Shown: positions 26,766 through 34,574 of the stretch, piece after piece
Position numbering within the stretch: the stretch's first letter is position 1
How the letters are laid out: every line of letters begins with the position of its first letter
Assembly: GCA_038146985.1 (NCBI GenBank)
Contig: JAYQSQ010000001.1
Coordinates: forward strand, 434,001-498,000
Length of the DNA stretch: 64,000 bases
Source: JADHLJ01 sp038146985
GTDB taxonomy: Bacteria > Pseudomonadota > Alphaproteobacteria > Thalassobaculales > Thalassobaculaceae
Direction of reading: 5' to 3'
Notes under the pieces: model-generated
What the model was told of the DNA's origin: nothing
The model's input: the letters and a program-made list of their open reading frames with translations, nothing else
Databases searched by the model: none
Position numbers and translations under genes: made by a program

Positions 26766-27704
26766 ATGGCGATCGGTGTCGGACTGGGAATGGCGGCGTT
26801 CACCTTTTCAAGCGCCGCGGGATATTGGCGCTGGGTCAAGCGCTGCGACGAAGCCGGCGTGGACTCTCTCTGGCAGACCGACCGGCTGGTCTCCAAGGAG
26901 CCGTTTCTGGAATGCATGAGCACCATGGCGGGCCTTGCCGGCGCGACGAAACGGATCAAGTTCGGCATGAACGTGGCCTCCATGGGGCTGCGCGACCCGT
27001 TGCAGACGGCCAAGCAATGCTCGACCATCGATTATCTCTCCGGCGGCCGGCTGCTACCGGCCTTCGGTCTTGGCAGCAACCGGTCGCGCGACTTCATCGC
27101 CACTGGCACCGCCACCAAGGCACGCGGCCAGCGGATGAACGAGGCGCTCGAGATCATGAGCCGGCTCTGGGTCGAGGAGGAAGTCACCTTCGAGGGCAAG
27201 CATTACCAGTACGAGAAGGCGAGCGTGAGCCCGCGTCCGGTGCAGAACCCGCTGCCGCTCTGGGTTGGCGGCTCCTCCGACGCGGCGATCGAACGCACCG
27301 CGAAATACGGCACCGGCTGGCAGGCGGCGGCGGACTCGCCGAAGGAAGCCGGCATCGTCGTCGACAAGATCCTGATCGCCACGGAAAAACAGGGCCGATC
27401 CATCGACCATGACCATTTCGGCGCTGCCATGGGCGTGCGCTTTGGTTCCTGGGATGAGGAACCGGTCAAGAAAATGGGCGCCGATTTCGAAAAGCGTTTA
27501 GGCAAGCCGGCCAGGGAGGGTTTCGTCGTCGGCGGCGCGGATGAAATGCTGGACCGCATCCAGCAATACGCCGATCACGGCATCTCGAAGTTCATCCTGC
27601 GCCCGATCGGCTCCGGCGACGCGGAGATGGAGGATCAGACCGAACAGCTTATCGAAAAGGTGCTGAGCCGGGTGAAGGAGCTGAAGGAACGCAAGCGGGG
27701 GTGA
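26766..27704 (+). CDS. LLM class flavin/F420-dependent oxidoreductase (copy 4)
   Basis: A 312-residue luciferase-like protein beginning MAIGVGLGMAAFTFSSAAGY, with CDEAGVDSLWQTDRLVSKEP, IDYLSGGRLLPAFGLGS and PLPLWVGGSSDAAIERTAKYG. It starts 18 bases after copy 3. The spacing supports one operon from npdG through this gene. An untypical region (RGQRMNEALEIMSRLW) is the standard helix that contacts the cofactor phosphate in the family. Substrate unknown. Confidence 0.87.
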   Translation: MAIGVGLGMAAFTFSSAAGYWRWVKRCDEAGVDSLWQTDRLVSKEPFLECMSTMAGLAGATKRIKFGMNVASMGLRDPLQTAKQCSTIDYLSGGRLLPAFGLGSNRSRDFIATGTATKARGQRMNEALEIMSRLWVEEEVTFEGKHYQYEKASVSPRPVQNPLPLWVGGSSDAAIERTAKYGTGWQAAADSPKEAGIVVDKILIATEKQGRSIDHDHFGAAMGVRFGSWDEEPVKKMGADFEKRLGKPAREGFVVGGADEMLDRIQQYADHGISKFILRPIGSGDAEMEDQTEQLIEKVLSRVKELKERKRG

Positions 27705-27721
27705 CGGTTCACTTGCGCAAT

Positions 27722-27806
27722 TCGTCATCCCCGCGAAGGCGGGGAGCTCGTGCCTAAAGTCGCTGAACGATCCGGTTCGAGGTCCCCACCTTCGCGGGGA
27801 CGACGG
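27722..27806. repeat. Palindromic intergenic element, family B copy 2
   Basis: CGTCATCCCCGCGAAGGCGG at the left and CCACCTTCGCGGGGACGACG at the right form imperfectly complementary ends with internal small hairpins, 85 bases in total. It lies between LLM copies 4 and 5 in a same-strand gene array. Confidence 0.8.
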
Positions 27807-27841
27807 GAATAACAGGATCAATGTGAAACAAGGTAGACATA

Positions 27842-28798
27842 ATGAAATTCGGTTTTCAGAACATGCTGCGCGGGGCGGCCTCCAGCCCGGAGGGGCTGAC
27901 GGCGATCGCCCAGAAAGGGGAGGCGGTCGGCTTTGACGTGATCGCGCCCAATGATCACATCATCGTGCCCGGCGGCATTGAGAGCACGTATCCTTACTCG
28001 GACGACGGGATCTGGCCGGGCGCCGCGATCGTCGAATGCCATGAGCAGCTGACGGCGCTCACCTATATCGCCGGAAAGACCGAGAAAATCCGCATTCTCA
28101 CCTCGGTCATGGTGGCGCCGTACCGGGCGCCGGTGCTGACCGCCAAGATCATTGCCAGCGCCGATGTGCTGTCCGAAGGGCGGGTGATCGTCGGAATCGG
28201 CGCCGGGTGGATGGCCGAGGAGATCGAGGCGATCGGCGCGCCTCCCTTCGCGGAGCGCGGCGCGGTAACGAATGAATATATCAAAATATTCAAAGAACTA
28301 TGGACATCTGATAATCCAAAGTTTGAAGGGAAATACGCCCGCTTTTCCGATATTCACTTCAAGCCCCAGCCGGTTCAGAAGCCGCATCCGCCGATCTGGG
28401 TGGGCGGCGAGAGCAAGCCAGCGTTGCGGCGGGCGGCGCGGCTCGGCGATGGCTGGTATCCCGCCGGCAACAATCCCCAGTTCAGACTTTCCACGCCCGG
28501 CGAGTTGGGTGCCCGGCTCGGCGTGCTGCGCGAAGTCTGCGACGAGGAAAGCCGTGACTTTGCGGATCTCGATATCGGCTACTTCTTCACCGGCGCGGTC
28601 CTGGCCGACGAGAAGCGAGGCGCGGACGGCAAACGCCAGCAGATGACCGGCAAAGCGGCGGATATTGCCGCCGATATCGCCGCTTTTGGCGCCATCGGCG
28701 TCGACACCATGATCTTCCTGTTTCAGCGCCCCGAGGTTGAGGCGACGCTGGATCAGATGGAATGGTTCGGCACCGAGGTCATTCCGCTGCTGAAATAG
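27842..28798 (+). CDS. LLM class F420-dependent oxidoreductase (copy 5, tandem pair)
   Basis: A 318-residue luciferase-like protein with VGFDVIAPNDHIIVPGGI, VIVGIGAGWMAEEIEAIG, and KPHPPIWVGGESKPALRRA. It is clearly paralogous to the next gene: both share the IGxGAGWMxEExEAIG, FKELWT and VQKPHPPxWxGGES segments. The stretch 28270-28335 is strikingly AT-rich for this genome (codons for NEYIKIFKELW use A/T-ending forms), while the paralogue encodes nearly the same residues with GC-ending codons. Cofactor is inferred from neighbours. Confidence 0.88.
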   Translation: MKFGFQNMLRGAASSPEGLTAIAQKGEAVGFDVIAPNDHIIVPGGIESTYPYSDDGIWPGAAIVECHEQLTALTYIAGKTEKIRILTSVMVAPYRAPVLTAKIIASADVLSEGRVIVGIGAGWMAEEIEAIGAPPFAERGAVTNEYIKIFKELWTSDNPKFEGKYARFSDIHFKPQPVQKPHPPIWVGGESKPALRRAARLGDGWYPAGNNPQFRLSTPGELGARLGVLREVCDEESRDFADLDIGYFFTGAVLADEKRGADGKRQQMTGKAADIAADIAAFGAIGVDTMIFLFQRPEVEATLDQMEWFGTEVIPLLK

Positions 28799-28843
28799 TC
28801 GGGGCCGCCAGAACAGAGCGCCCAACCCATAAGGGAGAAAGAG

Positions 28844-29803
28844 ATGGTTTTCGGATTCGGACTTCCCACTCGCGGCCCGCTTGCCGAACCGGCGGCGATC
28901 AGGAAGGTGCTGGGCCATGCCGAGCAGCTTGGCCTCGGTTATGTCTCGGTCTCGGACCACATCGTGATTCCGCGCAAGATCAGCCCGCTCTATCCCTATT
29001 CCGATAGCGGCGAGCCGCCGTTTCCGCCCGACGGCGCGTGCCTGGAGCAGTTGACCCTGATGTCCTATGTGGCGGCGGTCACCTCAAAGATCCGCATCCT
29101 CTCCTCGGTGATGGTGGTCCCGCACCGCAACCCGGTCCATACCGCCAAGACCATCGCCACGATCGACGTGCTTTCGGGCGGCCGGGTCACCATCGGCTGC
29201 GGCGCCGGCTGGATGGAGGAGGAGTTCGAGGCGATCGGTACCGAGCCGTTCAAGGAACGGGGCCGGGTCACCAACGAATATCTGGAGATCTTCAAGGAGC
29301 TCTGGACCGTCGAGTCTCCCTCCTATCGGGGCAAGTACAACAGCTTCACCGACGTGAAGTTCGAGCCCAAGCCGGTGCAGAAGCCGCATCCGCCGCTCTG
29401 GATCGGCGGCGAAAGTCCAGCCGCCAAGCGCCGCGCGGTCACCCATGGCGACGGGTGGTTCCCGATCGGCGCAAACCCGGCCTTTCCGATGAACACGGCG
29501 GATAAATACGCCGCCGGTCTTTCCTCGCTGAAACAGATGGCCGCCGAGCACGATCGCGACCCGGCCAGCATCGATCTCGGTTTCTGGAGCAACTGGGACT
29601 GGGAGATGATGGACCGCAAGACGCCCCAGGAAGGCGCACGCCACATCATGACCGGCGGCACCTCGGCGATCATGGACGATATCGGGGCACTGAAAGAGTT
29701 GGGCGTGGAGATCTTCATGTTCCAACTCGCCAAGCCGGAGAGTCTCGACGACACATTGGCGTCCATGGACCGGTTCGCGAACGGGATCTTGAGCAGGGCG
29801 TGA
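28844..29803 (+). CDS. LLM class F420-dependent oxidoreductase (copy 6, tandem pair)
   Basis: A 319-residue luciferase-like protein beginning MVFGFGLPTRGPLAEP, with GLGYVSVSDHIVIPRKI, VTIGCGAGWMEEEFEAIG and VQKPHPPLWIGGESPAAKRRA. It is the tandem paralogue of copy 5, 45 bases downstream, and probably arose by duplication. AAGGGAGAAAGAG precedes the ATG. The pair may act on related substrates or at successive steps. Confidence 0.88.
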   Translation: MVFGFGLPTRGPLAEPAAIRKVLGHAEQLGLGYVSVSDHIVIPRKISPLYPYSDSGEPPFPPDGACLEQLTLMSYVAAVTSKIRILSSVMVVPHRNPVHTAKTIATIDVLSGGRVTIGCGAGWMEEEFEAIGTEPFKERGRVTNEYLEIFKELWTVESPSYRGKYNSFTDVKFEPKPVQKPHPPLWIGGESPAAKRRAVTHGDGWFPIGANPAFPMNTADKYAAGLSSLKQMAAEHDRDPASIDLGFWSNWDWEMMDRKTPQEGARHIMTGGTSAIMDDIGALKELGVEIFMFQLAKPESLDDTLASMDRFANGILSRA

Positions 29804-29824
29804 GAGAGGTGCCCATGGTAACGA

Positions 29825-29922
29825 GACCCTTCGAGACGCCGCTGCGCGGCTCCGCAGGGTGAGTGGTATTATTTGTGGACACTCACCCTGAGGAGCGCCC
29901 CATGGGCGCGTCTCGAAGGGTC
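29825..29922. repeat. Palindromic intergenic element, family D copy 1
   Basis: GACCCTTCGAGACGC at 29825-29839 is exactly inverted as GCGTCTCGAAGGGTC at 29908-29922; inside, TGAGTGG and TCACCCTGAGG segments can pair as an inner stem (GCAGGGTGAGT with ACTCACCCTG). A CTTTTAAA tract follows, so it may also act as a terminator or mRNA stabiliser between LLM copy 6 and the GMC gene. Confidence 0.85.
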
Positions 29923-29959
29923 CTTTTAAACGCCGGGACGACAAGAGGGGGAAAGAGCG

Positions 29960-31567
29960 ATGGAGTTGGATGCGGACTACATCGTCGTCGGAGCCGGCTC
30001 CGCCGGGTGCGTTGTCGCCGACCGGTTGAGCGAGGACGGCTCGCGGGTGTTGGTTCTGGAGGCGGGACCGAGGGACCTGCATCCGATGATCCATATTCCG
30101 GCGGGCATCCTGCATCTGCTCTATAACGAGAAGGTCAACTGGAACTATTCCTCGGAACCCGAGGCGACCAGCGGCAACCGCCGCATCCACTGGCCCCGGG
30201 GACGGGTGCTGGGCGGGTCAAGCTCCATCAACGGCATGCTCTATGTGCGCGGCAACCCCGCCGATTATGACGGCTGGGCCCAGATGGGCTGCCGGGGCTG
30301 GTCGTTCGAGGAGGTGCTGCCGTTCTTCCGCAAGTCGGAAAATTATCGCAACGGCGGCGACCCGGCGCATCGCGGCAAGGGCGGCCCGCTGGAGGTCGAG
30401 GATTACCGGACCAATCTGGATCTCACCCACGCTTTTGTCGAGGCCGCCGAGCAGGCCGGTTTCAAGCGCAGCCGGGATCTGAACGGCGCCGAACCCGAGG
30501 GCGTCGGCTACTCCCAGATGACCCGCATCGGCCGCCGCCGGGGCTCTACCGCCCAGACCTTCCTCGCCCGCGCCAAGCGGCGTCAGAACGTGCGGATCGA
30601 GACCAATTCCGTCGCCAAGCACCTGACCTTCGAAGGCAGGCGCTGCACCGGCATCACCTTCCGCCAGAACGGTGTCGACAGGACGGCCAGCGCCCGGCGC
30701 GAGGTGATCGTCTGCGGCGGTTCGGTCAACTCGCCGCATCTGCTCCAGGTTTCCGGGATAGGGCCGGCGGAGCATCTGAAATCGATCGGCGTCGAGGTGC
30801 TGCACGATCTGCCGGGTGTCGGTGGCAATCTGTCCGATCACTACGTCGCCCGGATCGCACACCGGGTGAGAGGTACCGACTCCATCAACACGCTTGCGCG
30901 CGGTGCGAAACTTCTGGCGGAGATCGGCAAGTTCGTGATCCAGGGCAAGGGCGCGCTCACTTTCGGGGTGACCAGCGCCCAGGTGTTCTGCCGCAGCCGG
31001 GAAGGGCTCTCCAGTCCGGATCTGCAGTTGTTGTTCACGCCGGCGAGCTACCAGGAAGGTGTGATCGGCACATTGGAGAAGGAGCCGGGCATGACTGTCG
31101 CGGTCTGCGCGGTGCGCCCGTCCAGCCGGGGCACGATCATGGCGGCATCCGCCGATCCGCTGGAGCGTCCGAAGATCCGTCCGAACTATCTCTCGGACCC
31201 GGACGACATGCGCGTCACCCTGGCTGGCATCGAGCACACGCGGCGCATCTTTGCCCAGCCGGCCTTCGCGCCTTATGACGTTGCCGAGACCTTGCCGGGG
31301 CCTGGCGTGACCGCGAAGGAAGCACTTGAGAGTTTCGTGCGCGAGAAGGGCAGCATCATCTACCACCCGGTGGGCACCTGTAAGATGGGCGTGGACCCGC
31401 TGGCCGTGGTCAGCCCGCGCCTCGCCGTGCATGGGATCGAGGGGCTGCGTGTCGTTGACGCCTCGGTCATGCCGACGGTGACGACCGGAAACACCAATGC
31501 GCCGACCATCATGATCGCCGAGAAGGCGTCGGCGATGATCATCGAGGACGCGAAGAACGCGGCCTGA
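29960..31567 (+). CDS. GMC family FAD oxidoreductase (choline dehydrogenase-like)
   Basis: A 535-residue GMC flavoprotein. The N-terminal dinucleotide fold YIVVGAGSAGCVVADRLSED and VLVLEAGP bind FAD, GRVLGGSSSINGMLYVRG is the first GMC signature, and the C terminus has YHPVGTCKMG with the NTNAPTIMIAEKAS segment, giving the catalytic His. The family oxidises alcohols (choline, alkanols, polyethylene glycol, sugars). It follows six LLM genes and precedes a DUF169 protein by 17 bases, so the alcohol is likely an intermediate of the same unknown pathway. GGGGGAAAGAGCG precedes the ATG. Confidence 0.92.
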   Translation: MELDADYIVVGAGSAGCVVADRLSEDGSRVLVLEAGPRDLHPMIHIPAGILHLLYNEKVNWNYSSEPEATSGNRRIHWPRGRVLGGSSSINGMLYVRGNPADYDGWAQMGCRGWSFEEVLPFFRKSENYRNGGDPAHRGKGGPLEVEDYRTNLDLTHAFVEAAEQAGFKRSRDLNGAEPEGVGYSQMTRIGRRRGSTAQTFLARAKRRQNVRIETNSVAKHLTFEGRRCTGITFRQNGVDRTASARREVIVCGGSVNSPHLLQVSGIGPAEHLKSIGVEVLHDLPGVGGNLSDHYVARIAHRVRGTDSINTLARGAKLLAEIGKFVIQGKGALTFGVTSAQVFCRSREGLSSPDLQLLFTPASYQEGVIGTLEKEPGMTVAVCAVRPSSRGTIMAASADPLERPKIRPNYLSDPDDMRVTLAGIEHTRRIFAQPAFAPYDVAETLPGPGVTAKEALESFVREKGSIIYHPVGTCKMGVDPLAVVSPRLAVHGIEGLRVVDASVMPTVTTGNTNAPTIMIAEKASAMIIEDAKNAA

Positions 31568-31584
31568 GCCGAGGGAGAGAAGCC

Positions 31585-32379
31585 ATGACCGACACGAAGA
31601 CCGATATGCCCGGTGCCGAAGAGATCAAAACCGCCGCCGAGGATCTGGCGAGCCTGATCAAGATCCGCACGTTTCCCTTCGGCATGAAGCTGTTCGAGGA
31701 TGCCGATGAGATGCGCAAGATCCAGGGGCTGCGCACACCAACCGACGGCAAGTTCTTCACCACCTGCCAGCTCGTAACCCAGGTCCGCACCGCCGGCTTC
31801 ACCCTCGGTATCGTCCAGGACAATCTGCGGCCCGGATCGAGCTGCGGCGCCAATATCGGACTTGAGCCGATTCCGGAAGACGTCGGGTCCGGCGAGAAGA
31901 TGACCGGCGTCTGGTTCGGCAATCAGACTGCCGCGGCCGCGCATCAGGCGCAGATGCCGAGGGTCAAGGCCGGACGCTATTCCGGTCTCGCGGCCTCGCC
32001 GCTGCGTTCCGGCCGGCTCGATCCGCCGGATATCTGCCTTTTCTACGCCTCGCCGGGACAGATGATCCTGTTTATCAACGGGCTGCAGTATCACAACTAC
32101 CGCCGCTACGACTTCACCATCACCGGCGAGAGCGCCTGTGCCGACAGCTGGGGCCGGGCCCTGTCGACCCGCGAGACTAGCCTGGCGCTGCCCTGCTATG
32201 CCGAGCGACGCTATGGCGGTGTCGCCGATGACGAACTTCTCATGGCCTGCCCGCCGGACGAATTCGTGCGCGGCGTCGAGGGCATGAAGCATCTGGCCAA
32301 GAACGGTCTGCGCTACCCGTATCCGCCTTACTCCGCCTTCGCCGATCCGGCTGACGGGATGTCGAAGAGCTACGGGTAA
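31585..32379 (+). CDS. DUF169 family protein
   Basis: A 264-residue protein with the DUF169 pattern: TAAEDLASLIKIRTFPFGMKL, a conserved cysteine-containing CQLVTQVRTAGFTLGI, DNLRPGSSCGANIG and a mid-protein LRSGRLDPPDICLFYASPGQM. The biochemical role of DUF169 is not established, though members often sit beside redox or transport genes. It follows the GMC oxidoreductase by 17 bases and ends the F420/LLM gene array. No membrane or export signal. Confidence 0.85.
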   Translation: MTDTKTDMPGAEEIKTAAEDLASLIKIRTFPFGMKLFEDADEMRKIQGLRTPTDGKFFTTCQLVTQVRTAGFTLGIVQDNLRPGSSCGANIGLEPIPEDVGSGEKMTGVWFGNQTAAAAHQAQMPRVKAGRYSGLAASPLRSGRLDPPDICLFYASPGQMILFINGLQYHNYRRYDFTITGESACADSWGRALSTRETSLALPCYAERRYGGVADDELLMACPPDEFVRGVEGMKHLAKNGLRYPYPPYSAFADPADGMSKSYG

Positions 32380-32822
32380 GATAATCTCTCTTGAGAATCC
32401 GTCGCCCCGCACTTGATGCGGGGCCGAAGCCTGCAGCTTTGGATGGTGCCGGATCGTGGAAGGCGACTACGGAAAATGCCCAACGGTAACAATGATCAAA
32501 ATGATTAACCGCACGTCACATTGACGTACTTCAGGCGTCGATCCCGCATCAGGTGCGGGATGACTGTTGAAAAGCGGATAATCTTTGGCTTCAAACCCGA
32601 CAGCAGTGCACTCGATACGGAGTGACGACACAGAATAGCTTGATGAACCAATTCGCCCACCCAGGGTCACACGCTTGTCATGTTGCGCGCTTGTCTGGCG
32701 CCGTCTAAGCTCCCTGCAGTGTCGTGCTCCGGGGGAAGCGCACGGCCCGAAAGTGGCTCTATTCTCCCGAGGTCCGGCTTGAACATGCGTTGCTCCAGAC
32801 GCATCGAGGGAGGAGTAAATCC
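32380..32822. other. 443-base intergenic region with inverted repeats, before TRAP operon
   Basis: No gene is supported here. The first half holds a pair of inverted GC-rich palindromes (family E, 32401-32564); the second half, up to the strong GGGAGGAG before the TRAP gene, should hold its promoter. Short reading frames across it lack coding character. Confidence 0.5.
32401..32564. repeat. Inverted pair of REP-like palindromes, family E
   Basis: GTCGCCCCGCACTTGATGCG at 32401 and ATCCCGCATCAGGTGCGGGA at 32541 are inverted relative to one another, and each is itself a hairpin (CCCGCA, loop, TGCGGG). About 110 bases of AT-richer DNA separate them. This is the layout of bacterial interspersed mosaic or REP-pair elements. 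Confidence 0.75.
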
Positions 32823-33929
32823 ATGAAACGTCGCGCCTTTATCCAGAATGCCGCCATCGCCGGTGCCGCCGGCGTGGCCGCCGCCACGGGGCTCGCCACG
32901 CCGGCGATCTCGCAAGGCAACAAAGAACTGAAACTCGTCACGTCGTTCCCGAAGAACTTCCCGGGTCTCGGAACTTCGGCGAACCGCGTTGCCGAGCGGA
33001 TCACCGCCGCCACCGGCGGCCGGGTCACGGTCAAGGTCTTCAACGCCGGTGAGCTGGTTCCCGCCTTCGGTGTCTTCGATGCCGTCTCGCAGGGCAACGC
33101 CGAGATGTATTTCTCGGCCGAGTACTATTTCCCCAGCAAGTCCCAGGCGTTCAACTTCTTCACCGCCGTGCCGTTCGGCATGACCCCGGCGGAACAGTAC
33201 GCCTGGATTCACTATGGCGGCGGTCAGCAACTCTGGGACAAGCTGCATGCCCAGTTCGGCATGAAGCCGTTCATCGGTCCGTCCACCGGTACCCAGATGG
33301 GTGGCTGGCTCAACAAGAAGATCACCAAGCTCGACGATTTCAAGGGCGTGAAGTTTCGCATGCCGGGTCTTGGCGGCGAGGTGCTGCGTGCGCTCGGCGT
33401 CGCGGTGGTCAACTTGCCCGGCGGCGAGGTGTTCCCGGCGCTGCAGTCCGGCGCGATCGACGGCGCGGAATGGGTCGGCCCCTGGCATGACCTGGCCTTC
33501 GGCTTCTACAAGGTCGTCAAGAACTACCACTGGCCGGGCTTCCATGAGCCGGGCACGATGGGCAGCTACGCGGTCAACCAGAAGTTCTGGGATGGTCTGT
33601 CCGCCGAGGACAAGGCGACCATCGAGGCGGTGCTGCAGGCCGAATGCTTCATCCAGACGGCCGAGTATGACGGCGCGAGCCCCGGAGCGCTGCAGAAGCT
33701 GATTACCCAGCACGGCGTCGAGATGCAGAAGTATCCGGATGATCTGCTGACCGAGCTTGGCCGGGTGTCTGGCGAGGTTGTCGAGCAGGTCGGCGCCACC
33801 GATGCCTCCACCAAGGAGATCTGGGAAAGCTACCGTGCCTTCCGTCAGACCGCGATCGGATGGTCGAAGATCGGCCTCCAGGGCTACATGAACGCCCGGG
33901 CGCTTCCGTTCAAGTACGGCAAGGCCTGA
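32823..33929 (+). CDS. TRAP transporter substrate-binding protein (DctP family, Tat signal)
   Basis: A 368-residue periplasmic solute receptor. The N terminus MKRRAFIQNAAIAGAAGVAA has twin arginines and a hydrophobic stretch ending ATPAISQ, consistent with Tat export. The mature part shows TRAP features: RVAERITAATGGRVTVKVF, GVFDAVSQGNAEMYF, KGVKFRMPGLGGEVLRALG and LQSGAIDGAEWVGPWHD. The latter resembles receptors for keto- or carboxylic acids (monocarboxylate/2-oxoacid type). The ATG at 32823 has GGGAGGAG upstream. A hairpin lies between it and the permease genes, as is common where the receptor is needed in excess. Confidence 0.92.
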   Translation: MKRRAFIQNAAIAGAAGVAAATGLATPAISQGNKELKLVTSFPKNFPGLGTSANRVAERITAATGGRVTVKVFNAGELVPAFGVFDAVSQGNAEMYFSAEYYFPSKSQAFNFFTAVPFGMTPAEQYAWIHYGGGQQLWDKLHAQFGMKPFIGPSTGTQMGGWLNKKITKLDDFKGVKFRMPGLGGEVLRALGVAVVNLPGGEVFPALQSGAIDGAEWVGPWHDLAFGFYKVVKNYHWPGFHEPGTMGSYAVNQKFWDGLSAEDKATIEAVLQAECFIQTAEYDGASPGALQKLITQHGVEMQKYPDDLLTELGRVSGEVVEQVGATDASTKEIWESYRAFRQTAIGWSKIGLQGYMNARALPFKYGKA

Positions 33930-33949
33930 TCACGGCGGTTAACGAGGAC

Positions 33950-33978
33950 GCCCGCGCCGCGTGACTGCCGGCGCGGGC
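33950..33978 (+). terminator. Hairpin between TRAP receptor and permease genes
   Basis: GCCCGCGCCG (33950-33959) pairs with CGGCGCGGGC (33969-33978) over a nine-base loop; CTTCTTGTTGGGTTTT follows. A stem of ten GC pairs with a modest T tract suggests a partial terminator or processing site that lowers permease expression relative to the receptor. Confidence 0.7.
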
Positions 33979-34022
33979 CTTCTTGTTGGGTTTTCACAGG
34001 TTCTGTAGTGGGGGACGGTATC

Positions 34023-34574
34023 ATGCGGGCTCTCGCGTCGCTCGCGCGCGGCATCGACGCCATCAACGAGAGCATCGGCCGGGTGATCGCCTGGCTGGCG
34101 CTGGGCATGGTGCTGATTCAGGTCGTCGTCGTGATCATGCGCTACGTCTTCGGGCTGAGCGTGCTGACGATGCAGGAGTCGATCTGGTACATGCACTCGA
34201 TCGTTTTCCTGGTGGCCGCGGGATATACGCTTCTGCATAACGGGCATGTGCGGGTCGATATCCTTTACGGAAATGTCGGGCCCATCGCCAAGGCCAAGAT
34301 CGACCTCTTTGGCGTGATATTCATCCTGTTGCCGCTATGCGTGATGATTTGGTGGGTCTCGTGGCCCTATGTCGCTGCGGCCTGGGCGGTACGCGAAGGC
34401 TCGGTGGAAGTGAGCGGAATTCAGGGCGTCTATCTTCTCAAGTCCTGCATGCTGATCTTCGCGGGGGGGTTGGCGATCCAGGGCGTGTCGCTGGCGATCA
34501 AGTGCTGGTTCACGCTTGCCGGAATAGACGGGGGCCTTGCCGGCGATGACGGCGAACAGGAGCACGGACTATGA
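34023..34574 (+). CDS. TRAP transporter small permease subunit (DctQ family)
   Basis: A 183-residue membrane protein with four hydrophobic helices, first near VIAWLALGMVLIQVVVVIM, with the family motif QESIWYMHSIVFLVAAGYTL and HVRVDILYGN. It forms the permease with DctM and uses the Na+ gradient. The ATG at 34023 follows GGGGGACGG; a GTG at 34008 in frame is possible. Its stop overlaps the DctM start by four bases (ATGA). Confidence 0.9.
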   Translation: MRALASLARGIDAINESIGRVIAWLALGMVLIQVVVVIMRYVFGLSVLTMQESIWYMHSIVFLVAAGYTLLHNGHVRVDILYGNVGPIAKAKIDLFGVIFILLPLCVMIWWVSWPYVAAAWAVREGSVEVSGIQGVYLLKSCMLIFAGGLAIQGVSLAIKCWFTLAGIDGGLAGDDGEQEHGL

